Source: CAZJRB01 sp964547995
GTDB lineage: Bacteria; Planctomycetota; Planctomycetia; Pirellulales; Thermoguttaceae
Direction: 5' to 3'
DNA length: 31,154 nucleotides
Assembly: GCA_964547995.1 (NCBI GenBank)
Contig: CAZJRB010000091.1
Location: 1-31,154, forward strand
Position numbers and translations under genes: made by a program. Of the stretch, positions 22,970-31,141 are shown one piece after another. The notes under the pieces are model-generated. The model did not search any database. It had not been told where the DNA came from and was given only the letters and a program-made list of their open reading frames with translations. The number at the start of each line of letters is the position of its first letter. Within the stretch, counting starts at the first letter, position 1.

Positions 22970-25900
22970 CTACGCGAGTCTGATTTCAACGGTTATCGCC
23001 TGATCCGGTTCGAGCAAAATCGGCTTAGCCGGGATGGCTCGTAGTTCGCGACCGTTCGTCGAGACTTTCGCCGGCAACTCCCGCCCATTGGTGCGGACCG
23101 TCACCTTTCCCGGTTTCGCGCCGTCGGGTAATTCAAAAACCATCTCGCGAACCTTCAGCCGACCGTATTTCAGATCGATCTTTTCGGTTTGCAGTCCTTT
23201 TTTGCGGCGTTGTGTGAACAACCCCCAGCCTTCGGCGCCCGTGAAGAAGGAGACGTGATCCTCCGGCTGCCAGGCCGGCTTGAATCCGATGATCCCTTCC
23301 GGCCCGTCGTAGAGGAATCCCTGGCTGGCCAGCAGGATCGACCAGACGCTCATCGCCCGGGCGTAATACTTGCCGCACTCGTCGTCGCCGAAGGGGTTGC
23401 CGCTGTAGCCCCACGAGGCCGTCGCCCGGGCGTCGAGCTTCGTGCGGAGCCGGCCGTCGTAGCGGTCGTGGATCGCGCGAAGGACCATGAACCCTTCTTT
23501 GAGCATGCCGAGCTGGATCATGGCCGCGGCCGCCGAGTATTCGAACCCGGTCATCACCTCGTCGCCGTAGAGGATCGTCGGGCGGGGGCGGTCGCCCTTG
23601 GGCCACTGGATCATCTGCATGCCGGCGTCGTCGTCGTCGACGAATTTGCGCGGGGCCTGCCGGATCCCGTGGAAGTCCGTCCGAAAGTTGTACTTCACCA
23701 GCGACCGCAACGCCGTGCGCACCCGATCCGCCGGATAAGCGGGCGGGATGCCGACCTGCCGGGCCCACCACTCGCCCAAAACCTGGTCGATCGAGCAGCC
23801 GTTGCCGTAGTCGTGGCGGGGTTGCGGGTCGCGGATCTGGATGTAGTACTCGCCGCCCCAGAGCGTTTCGTTTTGCGTCTTGGCCCCGGCGGCGCGGATC
23901 TTGCGGTACCGCGCGGCCGATTCCTTGTCGCCCTCGAGATCGGCCATCCGGGCGGCCGCTTCCAGGGCGGCCAGGTAGAGCGTGCCGATCCAGGACGTGC
24001 TCCCGCCCAACGAACCGTCGAGCGTGTTGTGCTGGGCGCCGGCCAGCACGCCGTCGTGGTTCGGGTCCCAGGTCGCAATGGCGTGCTCCATCGCCTTCTT
24101 GACCTTCGGCCACATGCCGTCGAGCCACTTCCGGTCGGTGCTGCAGAGATACTCGCGGTAGGCGCCGAGGATGTCGCCCAACTCGCCGTCGGCCGCGGGC
24201 CCGAAGCCGGGGGTCAGCCGGTGTGGTAGCGCCCCGTTGGCGGCTTGTACCGCATAAATCTCCTCGCGCATCCGCCGCCCGATCTCGGGGAACAACCTCG
24301 CATGGGCCTGGGCATAATGCCACACGTGCGTGCAGTTGCCGGGGCAACAACCGCTGCCGGGACAGCAACCCTCCCACGCGCCGAAATAACCGTCCTTGGC
24401 CCAAAAGCACGTCTTGCTCCGCAGCACGGCCACCTGCGAGCTGATCCGGTCGCGGAGCCAGTACGGGAGGTTGGTCGCGTAAAACGTATCGTGGTAGAGC
24501 CGGGTGTCTTTGGAGAGCTGTCCGAGGCGTTTGCAGACGTCGTCGGCGACGCCCTGGGCGTCGGTCCACCAGTTCGTATACATATTGCCCTGCGCGGCCC
24601 AGGCCTTCCACCCGCCGTGCCGGGCGCCGGGGAAGTACCAACTCAGCACGAAGGGAATCGTCCGCTTCTCGCCGGGTTTGAGTCGGAAGGAAACCGCCAG
24701 GGCCCCGTCGGCCGTCTCGCCCGCCGGCGTCGGCCCGGTCTCCGCCGGACCGGTCAACGAACCGTCGGCCGCGAAATCCTCCAACAGCGCCTCGGGCGTC
24801 GACCACGCGGCCGTGCCGGTGGCCTTGTCGGCAACGGCAGCCAGACACATGTCGCCGGGGGCGGCGGCGCCCTTTTCCGCTGTCATGGCCAGCGCGGTCG
24901 CGCCGGGCTTCTCGACGATCCGGTTTCGGTTGCCCCCGTAGCCCTTGAACGCCCGGCCGTTGACCACTCCGCCGTTGGCATATCCCACCGCGTTCTGCTG
25001 CGTCGCCAGGAACGCGACTTCCACGTCGCTTTTGCCGGTATTCTCGGCGGTCAGGTTGAAGATCGCGCAGGGAATGGCCGAATCCTTCGCGTTCATCGGT
25101 ACCAGCGGGCTGAACGCCTCCATACGGACGCGGACCGGCAGCGCGTCGTCTTCGAAATCGTACCACGCATACGGGTACTCACCCCGGAACTTGAGGCCGT
25201 CCACCGCTTCGAACGACCCGGCCGCCGGCGCCTGCAGGGCGCGGACGACCGGCTCGCCGCCGGACGGCTTCGCCCGGACCGCAAAGAAGCTGTGCGGTAT
25301 CGAGGCCGCCAGGTAGTTGTTGAAGATCTGCCAGATTTCGCGTTCCGCGCGGCCGTTGATCTGGATGGTTCCGGCGCCGATCCCGCCCAGCGGAAGCCGG
25401 ATGGCCGTGAGGTGCGCGCCCGAGTAGACTCGCTGTTTGTCCGGGGCGAACAGCCTTTCGGGGGACCCCAGGGCGGCGAGCCGTTCGGCGCGTTCGGCCT
25501 CGCGCCGGGCACGGAGTTTCGCCTCGCGTTCGAGCCGCCTCTGCTCCGCCCTGGCAAGTCCCATTCGCCGTTCCTTCCAGCCCATCGCATCGACGTGCGC
25601 GGCGATCTCCTTGGCCGAAAGCGGCTTGTTATAAATCGCGACATGCGCAATCCGGCCGTCGAACAGCTCCTGGCCCTTCGGCGTGGCCGAGCCGATCGAA
25701 AGCGGCAGGTTCGCCTGGCCGAAGTTGAACACGCCGGACGCGTCGGTCGACTTGCAGGCGACGCCGTCGAGGTAGAGCTTCTGCGATTGCGGCGTGCAGG
25801 TAACGGTCAGGCAATACCACACGCCGCGGCGAAGCGGTCCGTCGGGCGGCTCGTAACGCATCACCTGGCGCCCGTTCCATACCGCCACGCACGAATAGTC

Positions 25901-26329
25901 GTTCCAGACGTGAATGCTCCATCGGGTCTGGCCGCTGGGGCCGGCCGCCCGTTTGGCGATCAGGCAGGGGTTGTATCTTACGCCGGGCGCAAAGTTTCCC
26001 TGGAACCAGAGTTCGACGGTCGTTTCCTTCAGGTCGAGCGACGGGGTGTTGCCCATGGTGACGAACCGCCCGTCGGCCAGCACGAGCGAGTCTCCGCCGC
26101 CGGGCCCGTTGGCATACTGCGTCCCGCCCTGCGGTTGGCCGTCGGTGTCGCCCTTCGCGTCTTTCAGGTTGCCCTGCAGCGGCCAGCACGCCGCCAGGCT
26201 CGGTTCGGCGGCGATCTTCTTTGCGTACGTTTCCGCCCCGGTTTTCGAATTGTCGTTGTCGGGTTTTTCGGCCGCCGCCGCAGGAAGTGTCAGACCCGCG
26301 ATCAGAACCGCTGCTACGAATCGAGTCAT
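22970..26329 (-). CDS. secreted GH116-like (GBA2-type) protein with LamG domain
   Basis: The 1119-residue product has a Sec signal (1-20), a LamG/concanavalin domain (about 60-250, ends DGRIAHVAIYNKPLSAKEI), a charged helix (252-287), a GH116 N-terminal beta domain (about 300-600; RLPLGGIGAGTIQINGR) and an (alpha/alpha)6 catalytic-type domain (about 610-1040; CTHVWHYAQ, SIDQVLGEWW). GH116 enzymes are retaining beta-glycosidases that use a Glu nucleophile and an Asp acid/base. The Asp appears as D848; the expected Glu position in DGVLAGAQHNTLDG (759-772) holds Ala763. The ATG at 26329 gives the signal peptide; the longer frame to 26407 does not. It follows the sugar-binding protein gene after 74 bases. 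Confidence 0.85.
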   Translation of the reverse strand: MTRFVAAVLIAGLTLPAAAAEKPDNDNSKTGAETYAKKIAAEPSLAACWPLQGNLKDAKGDTDGQPQGGTQYANGPGGGDSLVLADGRFVTMGNTPSLDLKETTVELWFQGNFAPGVRYNPCLIAKRAAGPSGQTRWSIHVWNDYSCVAVWNGRQVMRYEPPDGPLRRGVWYCLTVTCTPQSQKLYLDGVACKSTDASGVFNFGQANLPLSIGSATPKGQELFDGRIAHVAIYNKPLSAKEIAAHVDAMGWKERRMGLARAEQRRLEREAKLRARREAERAERLAALGSPERLFAPDKQRVYSGAHLTAIRLPLGGIGAGTIQINGRAEREIWQIFNNYLAASIPHSFFAVRAKPSGGEPVVRALQAPAAGSFEAVDGLKFRGEYPYAWYDFEDDALPVRVRMEAFSPLVPMNAKDSAIPCAIFNLTAENTGKSDVEVAFLATQQNAVGYANGGVVNGRAFKGYGGNRNRIVEKPGATALAMTAEKGAAAPGDMCLAAVADKATGTAAWSTPEALLEDFAADGSLTGPAETGPTPAGETADGALAVSFRLKPGEKRTIPFVLSWYFPGARHGGWKAWAAQGNMYTNWWTDAQGVADDVCKRLGQLSKDTRLYHDTFYATNLPYWLRDRISSQVAVLRSKTCFWAKDGYFGAWEGCCPGSGCCPGNCTHVWHYAQAHARLFPEIGRRMREEIYAVQAANGALPHRLTPGFGPAADGELGDILGAYREYLCSTDRKWLDGMWPKVKKAMEHAIATWDPNHDGVLAGAQHNTLDGSLGGSTSWIGTLYLAALEAAARMADLEGDKESAARYRKIRAAGAKTQNETLWGGEYYIQIRDPQPRHDYGNGCSIDQVLGEWWARQVGIPPAYPADRVRTALRSLVKYNFRTDFHGIRQAPRKFVDDDDAGMQMIQWPKGDRPRPTILYGDEVMTGFEYSAAAAMIQLGMLKEGFMVLRAIHDRYDGRLRTKLDARATASWGYSGNPFGDDECGKYYARAMSVWSILLASQGFLYDGPEGIIGFKPAWQPEDHVSFFTGAEGWGLFTQRRKKGLQTEKIDLKYGRLKVREMVFELPDGAKPGKVTVRTNGRELPAKVSTNGRELRAIPAKPILLEPDQAITVEIRLA

Positions 26330-26403
26330 GATAGAGAACCTCCAAAGAAGGGAGCATCCACAAAGGATGAGATTATATTGCCCGACACCCGAGGCGCCGG
26401 TCC

Positions 26404-27384
26404 TCAACGGTAATTCTTCTCTTTCAGCTTCATCACACCCGCGGCTTCCTTACGGGTGATTACCGACGCACCGGCGTCGATATCGGACGGGCGGATCCCG
26501 TAGCGCAACAACAGCGTGAGTTGGACGACGGGATAGAAGCCCTGGATATAGGGCTGCTGGTCGATGGTGAAATCGATGACCCCGGCGTCGACCAGCCGGA
26601 GTATGTTGGGCGAAAGATCAAAGCCGGCCGCATGGTATCCTTTTCCCGAAAAGCCCTTCTGGATGGCCAACCCCGCCCCTTCCGTATCGGCCTGGCCGGT
26701 GCAGAGGACGGTCTTGATCTTCGGGTTGGCCTTCAGGGCCTTGATGATGATGTCGCGGGCCTTCTCCGGGTGGGGCGTCGTGACGACCACGGTCTTCTTG
26801 ATCCCCTTGTCTTTCAGGACGCTCTCGATACCGCGTCGCCGCTCTTCCAGGGCGCTGATTCCGGCGTCGTGCATCGTGATCAGGACTTCGCCGCCGTCCG
26901 GGATGGCTGCCAGCGACCGGCTCGCGACGGTCCGGCCCGCCTCGTAGAGGTTCTGGCTCACCGTGCTCAGCCGCGCGTTGGGGGTGACGTCGTCGGTGTT
27001 GAATGCGACGACGGGAACCCCGGCGGCAATAGCGTCCTTGACCGCCTTGTCGAAATCCGTCGCATGGATGATGTCCACCGCGATCCCGTCGTAGCCGTCT
27101 TTCACCGCCCGGGTCACCATGGCTGCCTGGGCCTTGGTGTCGACTCCCTCGGTGCCGGTAAAGATTGCCTCGACACCCATCAGCGCGGCCGCGTCGCGCA
27201 TGCCCTTCTTGACGGGCAGGAAGAACTCCTCGTGAATAACCGGGGCAATCAGGATCAACCGCAACGGCTTGCTTTTCTTGGCAACGGATGCCGCACTCGG
27301 CTCTCCCGAGCAGAGCGGCGTGCCGCCGAGTCCACAAAGCGTACCCAAGACGACAAAAACGATCAAGCAAGTTCGTTGAAGCAT
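26404..27384 (-). CDS. periplasmic sugar-binding protein, LacI/RbsB fold
   Basis: The 326-residue product has a signal peptide (about 1-27, MLQRTCLIVFVVLGTLCGLGG; LCSGE could be a lipobox variant) and a type I periplasmic-binding fold: KPLRLILIAPVIHEEFFLPVKKGM, GYDGIAVDII, AGVPVVAFNTDD, KTVLCTGQADTEGAGLAIQK and TIDQQPYIQGFYPV match ribose-type binding proteins. It should bind a monosaccharide or small glycan. GAAAGGA lies upstream of the ATG. No permease or ATPase gene is adjacent, so it either feeds a distant ABC transporter or senses sugar for another system. It heads a probable operon with the GH116-like gene. Confidence 0.9.
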   Translation of the reverse strand: MLQRTCLIVFVVLGTLCGLGGTPLCSGEPSAASVAKKSKPLRLILIAPVIHEEFFLPVKKGMRDAAALMGVEAIFTGTEGVDTKAQAAMVTRAVKDGYDGIAVDIIHATDFDKAVKDAIAAGVPVVAFNTDDVTPNARLSTVSQNLYEAGRTVASRSLAAIPDGGEVLITMHDAGISALEERRRGIESVLKDKGIKKTVVVTTPHPEKARDIIIKALKANPKIKTVLCTGQADTEGAGLAIQKGFSGKGYHAAGFDLSPNILRLVDAGVIDFTIDQQPYIQGFYPVVQLTLLLRYGIRPSDIDAGASVITRKEAAGVMKLKEKNYR

Positions 27385-27413
27385 CGTTCTTTCCTTTCGT
27401 CGAGTTCAGTTAG

Positions 27414-27445
27414 GGCCAACGGGTGCCGGTTAATGGTGGTTGGCC
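27414..27445. promoter_or_regulatory. inverted repeat in the leader of the sugar-binding protein gene
   Basis: GGCCAAC (27414-27420) and GTTGGCC (27439-27445) are perfect complements 18 bases apart, between the predicted transcription start (near 27488) and the ATG at 27384. It could be a leader hairpin or an operator; there is no further support. Confidence 0.3.
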
Positions 27446-27494
27446 ACGGCAGGTTGCGAACTTCGGCTGACCACCTGATGAAACGGCTGCCGTT

Positions 27495-27522
27495 ATGATA
27501 CCACGAATCCGGCCCTTCGCAA
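27495..27522 (-). promoter_or_regulatory. sigma70-type promoter for the binding protein/GH116 unit
   Basis: On the minus strand TTGCGA (27517-27522), a 16-base spacer and TATCAT (27495-27500), preceded by TGG, form a good promoter. The predicted leader is about 100 bases. Confidence 0.55.
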
Positions 27523-27583
27523 CCAGCCGGCGTCCGGTGCAAAAAGCAGGGCCTCTGAGTGGGTATGGAGACTCCGCTTAGGA

Positions 27584-27592
27584 TGCTACAAT
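27584..27592 (+). promoter_or_regulatory. extended -10 promoter element for the GH172 gene
   Basis: TGCTACAAT is an extended -10 about 43 bases ahead of the ATG at 27635, giving a leader of about 35 bases with a GAGGAG site. The -35 region is weak. It is identical to the element at 11789-11797. Confidence 0.5.
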
Positions 27593-27634
27593 GGGAACTC
27601 AATCAGCACCGTCTGACCTTGAGGAGACCCTACT

Positions 27635-29665
27635 ATGAGAGGCTCACACATTTTCGCCCCGGCGTGTTTCATCGCCCTGATCGCTTCCACCAGCGGCATT
27701 GCCGCGGCGTCGTCGCCGACGGTCAGCTTCGCGTCGCTTTTGGACGAGATGATCGACCGCGACGCCCTGGCCCGGCTGCCGCGGCCGGCCTATACCTGCC
27801 GCCAGGCCAGCAGCTACGAGCGGCTTTCCGTCTCGCCCGACGATCCGGCCGGTTGGATGGCCAATCACGACTGGAGCCACTTCATCCGCAGCGAGCAGAT
27901 CGACGGCCAAACGCACTGGGTGATGCTCGACGCGGAAGGGCCGGGCTGTATCGTGCGGATCTGGTCGGGCGGGCCGAAGCCCAAGGGCAAGATGCGGTTC
28001 TACCTCGACGGCTCCGAGAAACCGGTCATCGAAATGCAGACCGACGAGCTGCTGGGCGGCGACGGGCTGGTCGGCCCGCCCCTGTCGGCCGTTCGCGCCC
28101 GGGGGTTGAACCTCTACCTGCCGATCCCCTATGCGAAGCACTGCAAGATCACGTACGACGGCCCCAACGTCTGGCAGACGAAGAACAACGCGGACCGCAT
28201 CTGGTACAACATCAACTACCGCACCTACGCGCCCGGCACCCGGATCGAGTCGTACGGCCCGGCGGTCTTCGAGGCCGCCCGGCAGAAGGTCGACAAACTG
28301 CAAAAAACGCTTCTCAAGCCGGCGGCCGTCTTGGCAAAAGACACGAAGCAGCTTCCCACCGTGGAAGAGACGCTCGGGCCGGGCGAGACAATGCGGCAGT
28401 CGCTCGACGGCGCCGGAGCGATCCGCCGCTTATCGGTGCAGGTTGCCGCCGAGGATCTCGCCGCCGCGACGCGTTCGGTGGTGCTGAGCATTTCCTTCGA
28501 CGGCCGACAGACCGTCTGGTGCCCGGTCGGCGATTTCTTCGGCAGCGGCGTGGGAGTGCATCCCTACGAGGGATGGTGGCGCACCGTGGCCGACGACGGC
28601 ACGATGACCTGCCGTTGGGTGATGCCCTACCGGGAGAGCTGCACGATCGCCCTGGAGAACCTTGGCAAGGAGGACGTCGAGCTTACGCTCTGCGTCGGCC
28701 ACAGCCCCCGGACCTGGGACGATCGCTCGATGTATTTCCACGCTGCCTGGCGCCAGCAGTACCCGATCCCGACCATCCCCCGAACGGACTTCAATTACGT
28801 CGAGATCAAGGGGCAGGGCGTCCTGGCGGGCGACACGCTGGCCGTGTTCAATCCGGTTCGCAACTGGTGGGGCGAAGGGGATGAGAAGATCTACGTCGAC
28901 GGCGAGCGGTTCCCCTCGCACTTCGGCACCGGTTTGGAGGACTACTACGGCTATGCGTGGGGCAACCCGACGATCTTCAGCGCCCCGTTCCATGCCCAGC
29001 CCACCGCCGGCCGCGGACAGCAGGGCCACGTGACCAACACCCGCACACGCGGCCTCGACGCGATCCCCTTCGACAAGTCGCTGAAGCTCGACATCGAGGT
29101 CTGGCATTGGGCGCGAACCGACGTGGGCTATGCGGCGGCGACCTACTGGTACGCCCGGCCCGGGGCGACCTGCAACCTCCGTCCGGCCCCGGACCAGGCC
29201 CGGGTCTTCGGCACCGCTCCACCGAAGCCGCAACGCATCAAGGGCGCATTGGAAGGCGAGGCCCTGAATATCCTCGAGAAGACCGGCGGCGTGACCGAGA
29301 CCCAGGACATTGCCCGGTACCGCTGGAGCGGCGACAAACAGCTTTGGTGGCGCGACGCCAAGCCGGGCGACAAGCTCGTCCTGACCATGCCGGTCGAGAA
29401 GGCCGGCAAGTACGTGCTCAAGGCCAACCTGACCAAGGCGGTCGACTACGGCATCGTACGGTTCTCCGTCGACGGCAAGCCGCTCGGCGAGCCGATGGAT
29501 CTGTTCAACAACGGTGTGGTCACCACCGGGGAGATCGCACTGGGCAACGTCGAGCTGACCGCCGGCGAGCACCGCCTCGCCCTCGAAATCACCGGGTCCA
29601 ACCCCAAGGCCGAGCCGCGCCACATGGTCGGGCTCGACTACGTGCGTCTCGAGCCGGTGCGGTGA
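27635..29665 (+). CDS. secreted DUF2961/GH172-family glycosidase
   Basis: The 676-residue product has a Sec signal (about 1-25, ending GIAAASS), the DUF2961 domain (about 30-510) and a C-terminal beta domain (about 545-675; DYGIVRFSVDGKPLG, AGEHRLALEITG) that looks like a carbohydrate-binding module. Family signatures include CRWVMPYRESCTI, EKIYVDGERFPSHFGTGLEDYYGYAWG with the conserved acidic E435, and the SAPFHAQ segment. Characterised GH172 members act on alpha-D-fructofuranosides and D-arabinofuranosides, so a furanosidase role is likely; the true substrate is unknown. TGAGGAG lies upstream of the ATG. It is divergent from the sugar-binding protein/GH116 unit, with which it shares a 250-bp control region. 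Confidence 0.88.
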   Translation: MRGSHIFAPACFIALIASTSGIAAASSPTVSFASLLDEMIDRDALARLPRPAYTCRQASSYERLSVSPDDPAGWMANHDWSHFIRSEQIDGQTHWVMLDAEGPGCIVRIWSGGPKPKGKMRFYLDGSEKPVIEMQTDELLGGDGLVGPPLSAVRARGLNLYLPIPYAKHCKITYDGPNVWQTKNNADRIWYNINYRTYAPGTRIESYGPAVFEAARQKVDKLQKTLLKPAAVLAKDTKQLPTVEETLGPGETMRQSLDGAGAIRRLSVQVAAEDLAAATRSVVLSISFDGRQTVWCPVGDFFGSGVGVHPYEGWWRTVADDGTMTCRWVMPYRESCTIALENLGKEDVELTLCVGHSPRTWDDRSMYFHAAWRQQYPIPTIPRTDFNYVEIKGQGVLAGDTLAVFNPVRNWWGEGDEKIYVDGERFPSHFGTGLEDYYGYAWGNPTIFSAPFHAQPTAGRGQQGHVTNTRTRGLDAIPFDKSLKLDIEVWHWARTDVGYAAATYWYARPGATCNLRPAPDQARVFGTAPPKPQRIKGALEGEALNILEKTGGVTETQDIARYRWSGDKQLWWRDAKPGDKLVLTMPVEKAGKYVLKANLTKAVDYGIVRFSVDGKPLGEPMDLFNNGVVTTGEIALGNVELTAGEHRLALEITGSNPKAEPRHMVGLDYVRLEPVR

Positions 29666-29681
29666 GCTGCGTTTCGGGCGG

Positions 29682-29757
29682 GTGGCACTGTTGGCTTGTC
29701 CAGCAGTGTTGTTCGAGCGACCCCGGAAGCATTGTCGGGCAAAGCCAGCAGTGGCAC
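29682..29757. repeat. REP-like element with terminal inverted repeats
   Basis: GTGGCACTGTTGGCTT at the left and its near reverse complement AAAGCCAGCAGTGGCAC at the right (to 29757) bound the element. The left end itself folds, CACTGTTGG/CCAGCAGTG with one G-T pair. It starts 17 bases after the GH172 stop codon. Confidence 0.7.
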
Positions 29758-29772
29758 GCGGCGTGTTGAGGT

Positions 29773-29840
29773 ACGGGCGTTTACGCCCGTTTCCGGCGTC
29801 AGCCGATCTTAGGCCCGACGTTTCCGACGTTTACGTCGGG
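29773..29840. repeat. two tandem hairpins with identical TTTA loops
   Basis: ACGGGCG-TTTA-CGCCCGT (29773-29790) and CCGACG-TTTA-CGTCGG (29824-29839) are perfect hairpins with different stems but the same loop. A second CCCGACG at 29814-29820 can compete for the right arm of the latter. With the element at 29682 this fills the convergent gap 29666-29951, which has no gene. Confidence 0.75.
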
Positions 29841-29951
29841 TGGTGGAGACCCCATGTCACTTGAAACTGTCAGTACGATGGCTCTCCGAAGCCGTCGACA
29901 AACCGCGTCGGCCTCGGAGGGCCAACGTACAAAATCAAATGCAATGGGGTA

Positions 29952-30788
29952 CTAGTCGGGATTGGTGGCGGAGTACAGTTTCTGTTTGCTTCGGATTCCG
30001 GCCAGAACCGCGAGGATTCTCGGGTTTTCCGGGTCGAGTTGGAGCGCCTTGACGAGATCGTCTACTGCCTTGTCGTATTCCTTCTGCGAGGCAAACGCCA
30101 CGCCCCGGTTGTAATAGGCGTCGGCGCATTTTGGATCGAGTCGGATCGCCTCCGTGCTATCGGCGACGGCCTTGTCGTACTCGCCCTTTTCGAGATAGGC
30201 GAGCCCCCGGTTGTAGTAGGCGTCGACGTATTTCGGATCGCACCGGATTGCTTTGGTGAAGTAGGCGATGGCCTTGTCGTGCTCGCGTTTGCGGGCGAAC
30301 GTCACGCCCCGGCAGGAGTAGGCATCGGCATATTCCGGACGGAGCCGGATTCCTTCGGCGCGGTCGACAACGGCCTTATCGGGATTGCCTTTCTCATGGT
30401 ACTTGTCGTCCCGGTTGTCGTAGGCGTCGGCCGGTTCCGGATCGAGCCGGGGCGCTTCACTGCCATCGGCAAGGGCCTTGTCGGACTCACCTGGCCGGCC
30501 ATGGGCAAGCCTCCGATCGACGTAACCCTCAGCCGTTTCTCGTTCCTTCTTCTCCGGCGGAACGACTCCGTATTCGTGTTCTGAGGAAGCTGTTCCGTTG
30601 CTCTCCCCGTCTGCCGGTTGAGCGACAACCCGGTCGTCGGCGTTACGCCGAGAAGAAAACATACCGATGACAACTACAATTGTGATGGCGACCGCGGCTA
30701 CGGTGACCAATATGAGCAACTGTTCCTCGTGACGTTCCAGCCAGCCATGTGTGTTGGATTTCGGGTTTGGTCGGGGAGTATGGCTCAT
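29952..30788 (-). CDS. membrane-anchored TPR protein
   Basis: The 278-residue protein has a polar head (1-21), one membrane helix at about 23-45 (LLILVTVAAVAITIVVVIGMF), a Ser/Glu-rich linker to about 95 and then about five TPR units. The last three are canonical (DAYYNRGLAYLEKGEYDKA); the first two are degenerate (DAYDNRDDKYHEKGNPDKA). The units resemble those of the 15-TPR protein at 10180. The start at 30788 is taken since the frame to 30827 overlaps the promoter; there is no ribosome site, and TACAAT lies only 6 bases upstream of the ATG. The domain should face outward; its partner is unknown. Confidence 0.85.
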   Translation of the reverse strand: MSHTPRPNPKSNTHGWLERHEEQLLILVTVAAVAITIVVVIGMFSSRRNADDRVVAQPADGESNGTASSEHEYGVVPPEKKERETAEGYVDRRLAHGRPGESDKALADGSEAPRLDPEPADAYDNRDDKYHEKGNPDKAVVDRAEGIRLRPEYADAYSCRGVTFARKREHDKAIAYFTKAIRCDPKYVDAYYNRGLAYLEKGEYDKAVADSTEAIRLDPKCADAYYNRGVAFASQKEYDKAVDDLVKALQLDPENPRILAVLAGIRSKQKLYSATNPD

Positions 30789-30794
30789 GGCCGG

Positions 30795-30800
30795 ATTGTA
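30795..30800 (-). promoter_or_regulatory. -10 box suggesting a leaderless transcript
   Basis: On the minus strand TACAAT ends 6 bases before the ATG of the TPR gene, which would place the transcription start at or next to the A of the ATG (30788). The -35 region is weak. Confidence 0.4.
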
Positions 30801-31063
30801 TCGCAGTGGAACGGGCGCGTAAAGCAATCATTATGCCCCAGGGTATTTGGCGGATCGGGCGGAGGCGAGGTCCGTACAAACGCCCGATGCCCGCCTGAAG
30901 GGCCGGCACCGGGTTACTGGAATACCGCGAACTCGATAAAACGCTCGGGCTGACGGAAACGACCCATAGTTACGTCGTAGGCTTGGATTGTCTTCAGGAT
31001 ACACCCAAACGGGGAATGGCCTTAGTAACCATTGGGGGGGGTAATTATTTCTCGCGAAACTCC
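30801..31063. other. intergenic stretch without a supported gene
   Basis: I see no gene here. A minus-strand frame of 35 codons (30914-31021, TAA stop at its 3' end) contains one ATG at 30967 and a protein-like 17-residue end, but it is too short to accept. A run of eight G lies near 31034-31041. Confidence 0.45.
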
Positions 31064-31091
31064 TTGACTCCCCTCTATTTTTTTGTAAACT
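31064..31091 (+). promoter_or_regulatory. possible promoter for a gene beyond the window
   Basis: TTGACT (31064-31069), a 16-base spacer and TAAACT (31086-31091) in a locally AT-rich stretch point toward the right edge. Confidence 0.4.
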
Positions 31092-31141
31092 CTCACTATT
31101 CCTTACAGAAGCGAAGTCAAAGAGGGCTTTTCTTGTTTGCC

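Noticed and set aside
24245..26413. 722-codon plus-strand frame opposite the GH116-like gene
   Set aside because: Rich in Arg/Gly/Val without motifs or a ribosome site; it is a shadow of the conserved minus-strand gene.
27559..28884. 441-codon frame overlapping the GH172 gene in another phase
   Set aside because: Arg/Gly-rich translation, no domain; the GH172 frame has signal peptide, ribosome site and family motifs.
30914..30967. 17-codon minus-strand ORF near the right edge
   Set aside because: Too short, no ribosome site, no recognisable family; could be a gene remnant but cannot be supported.
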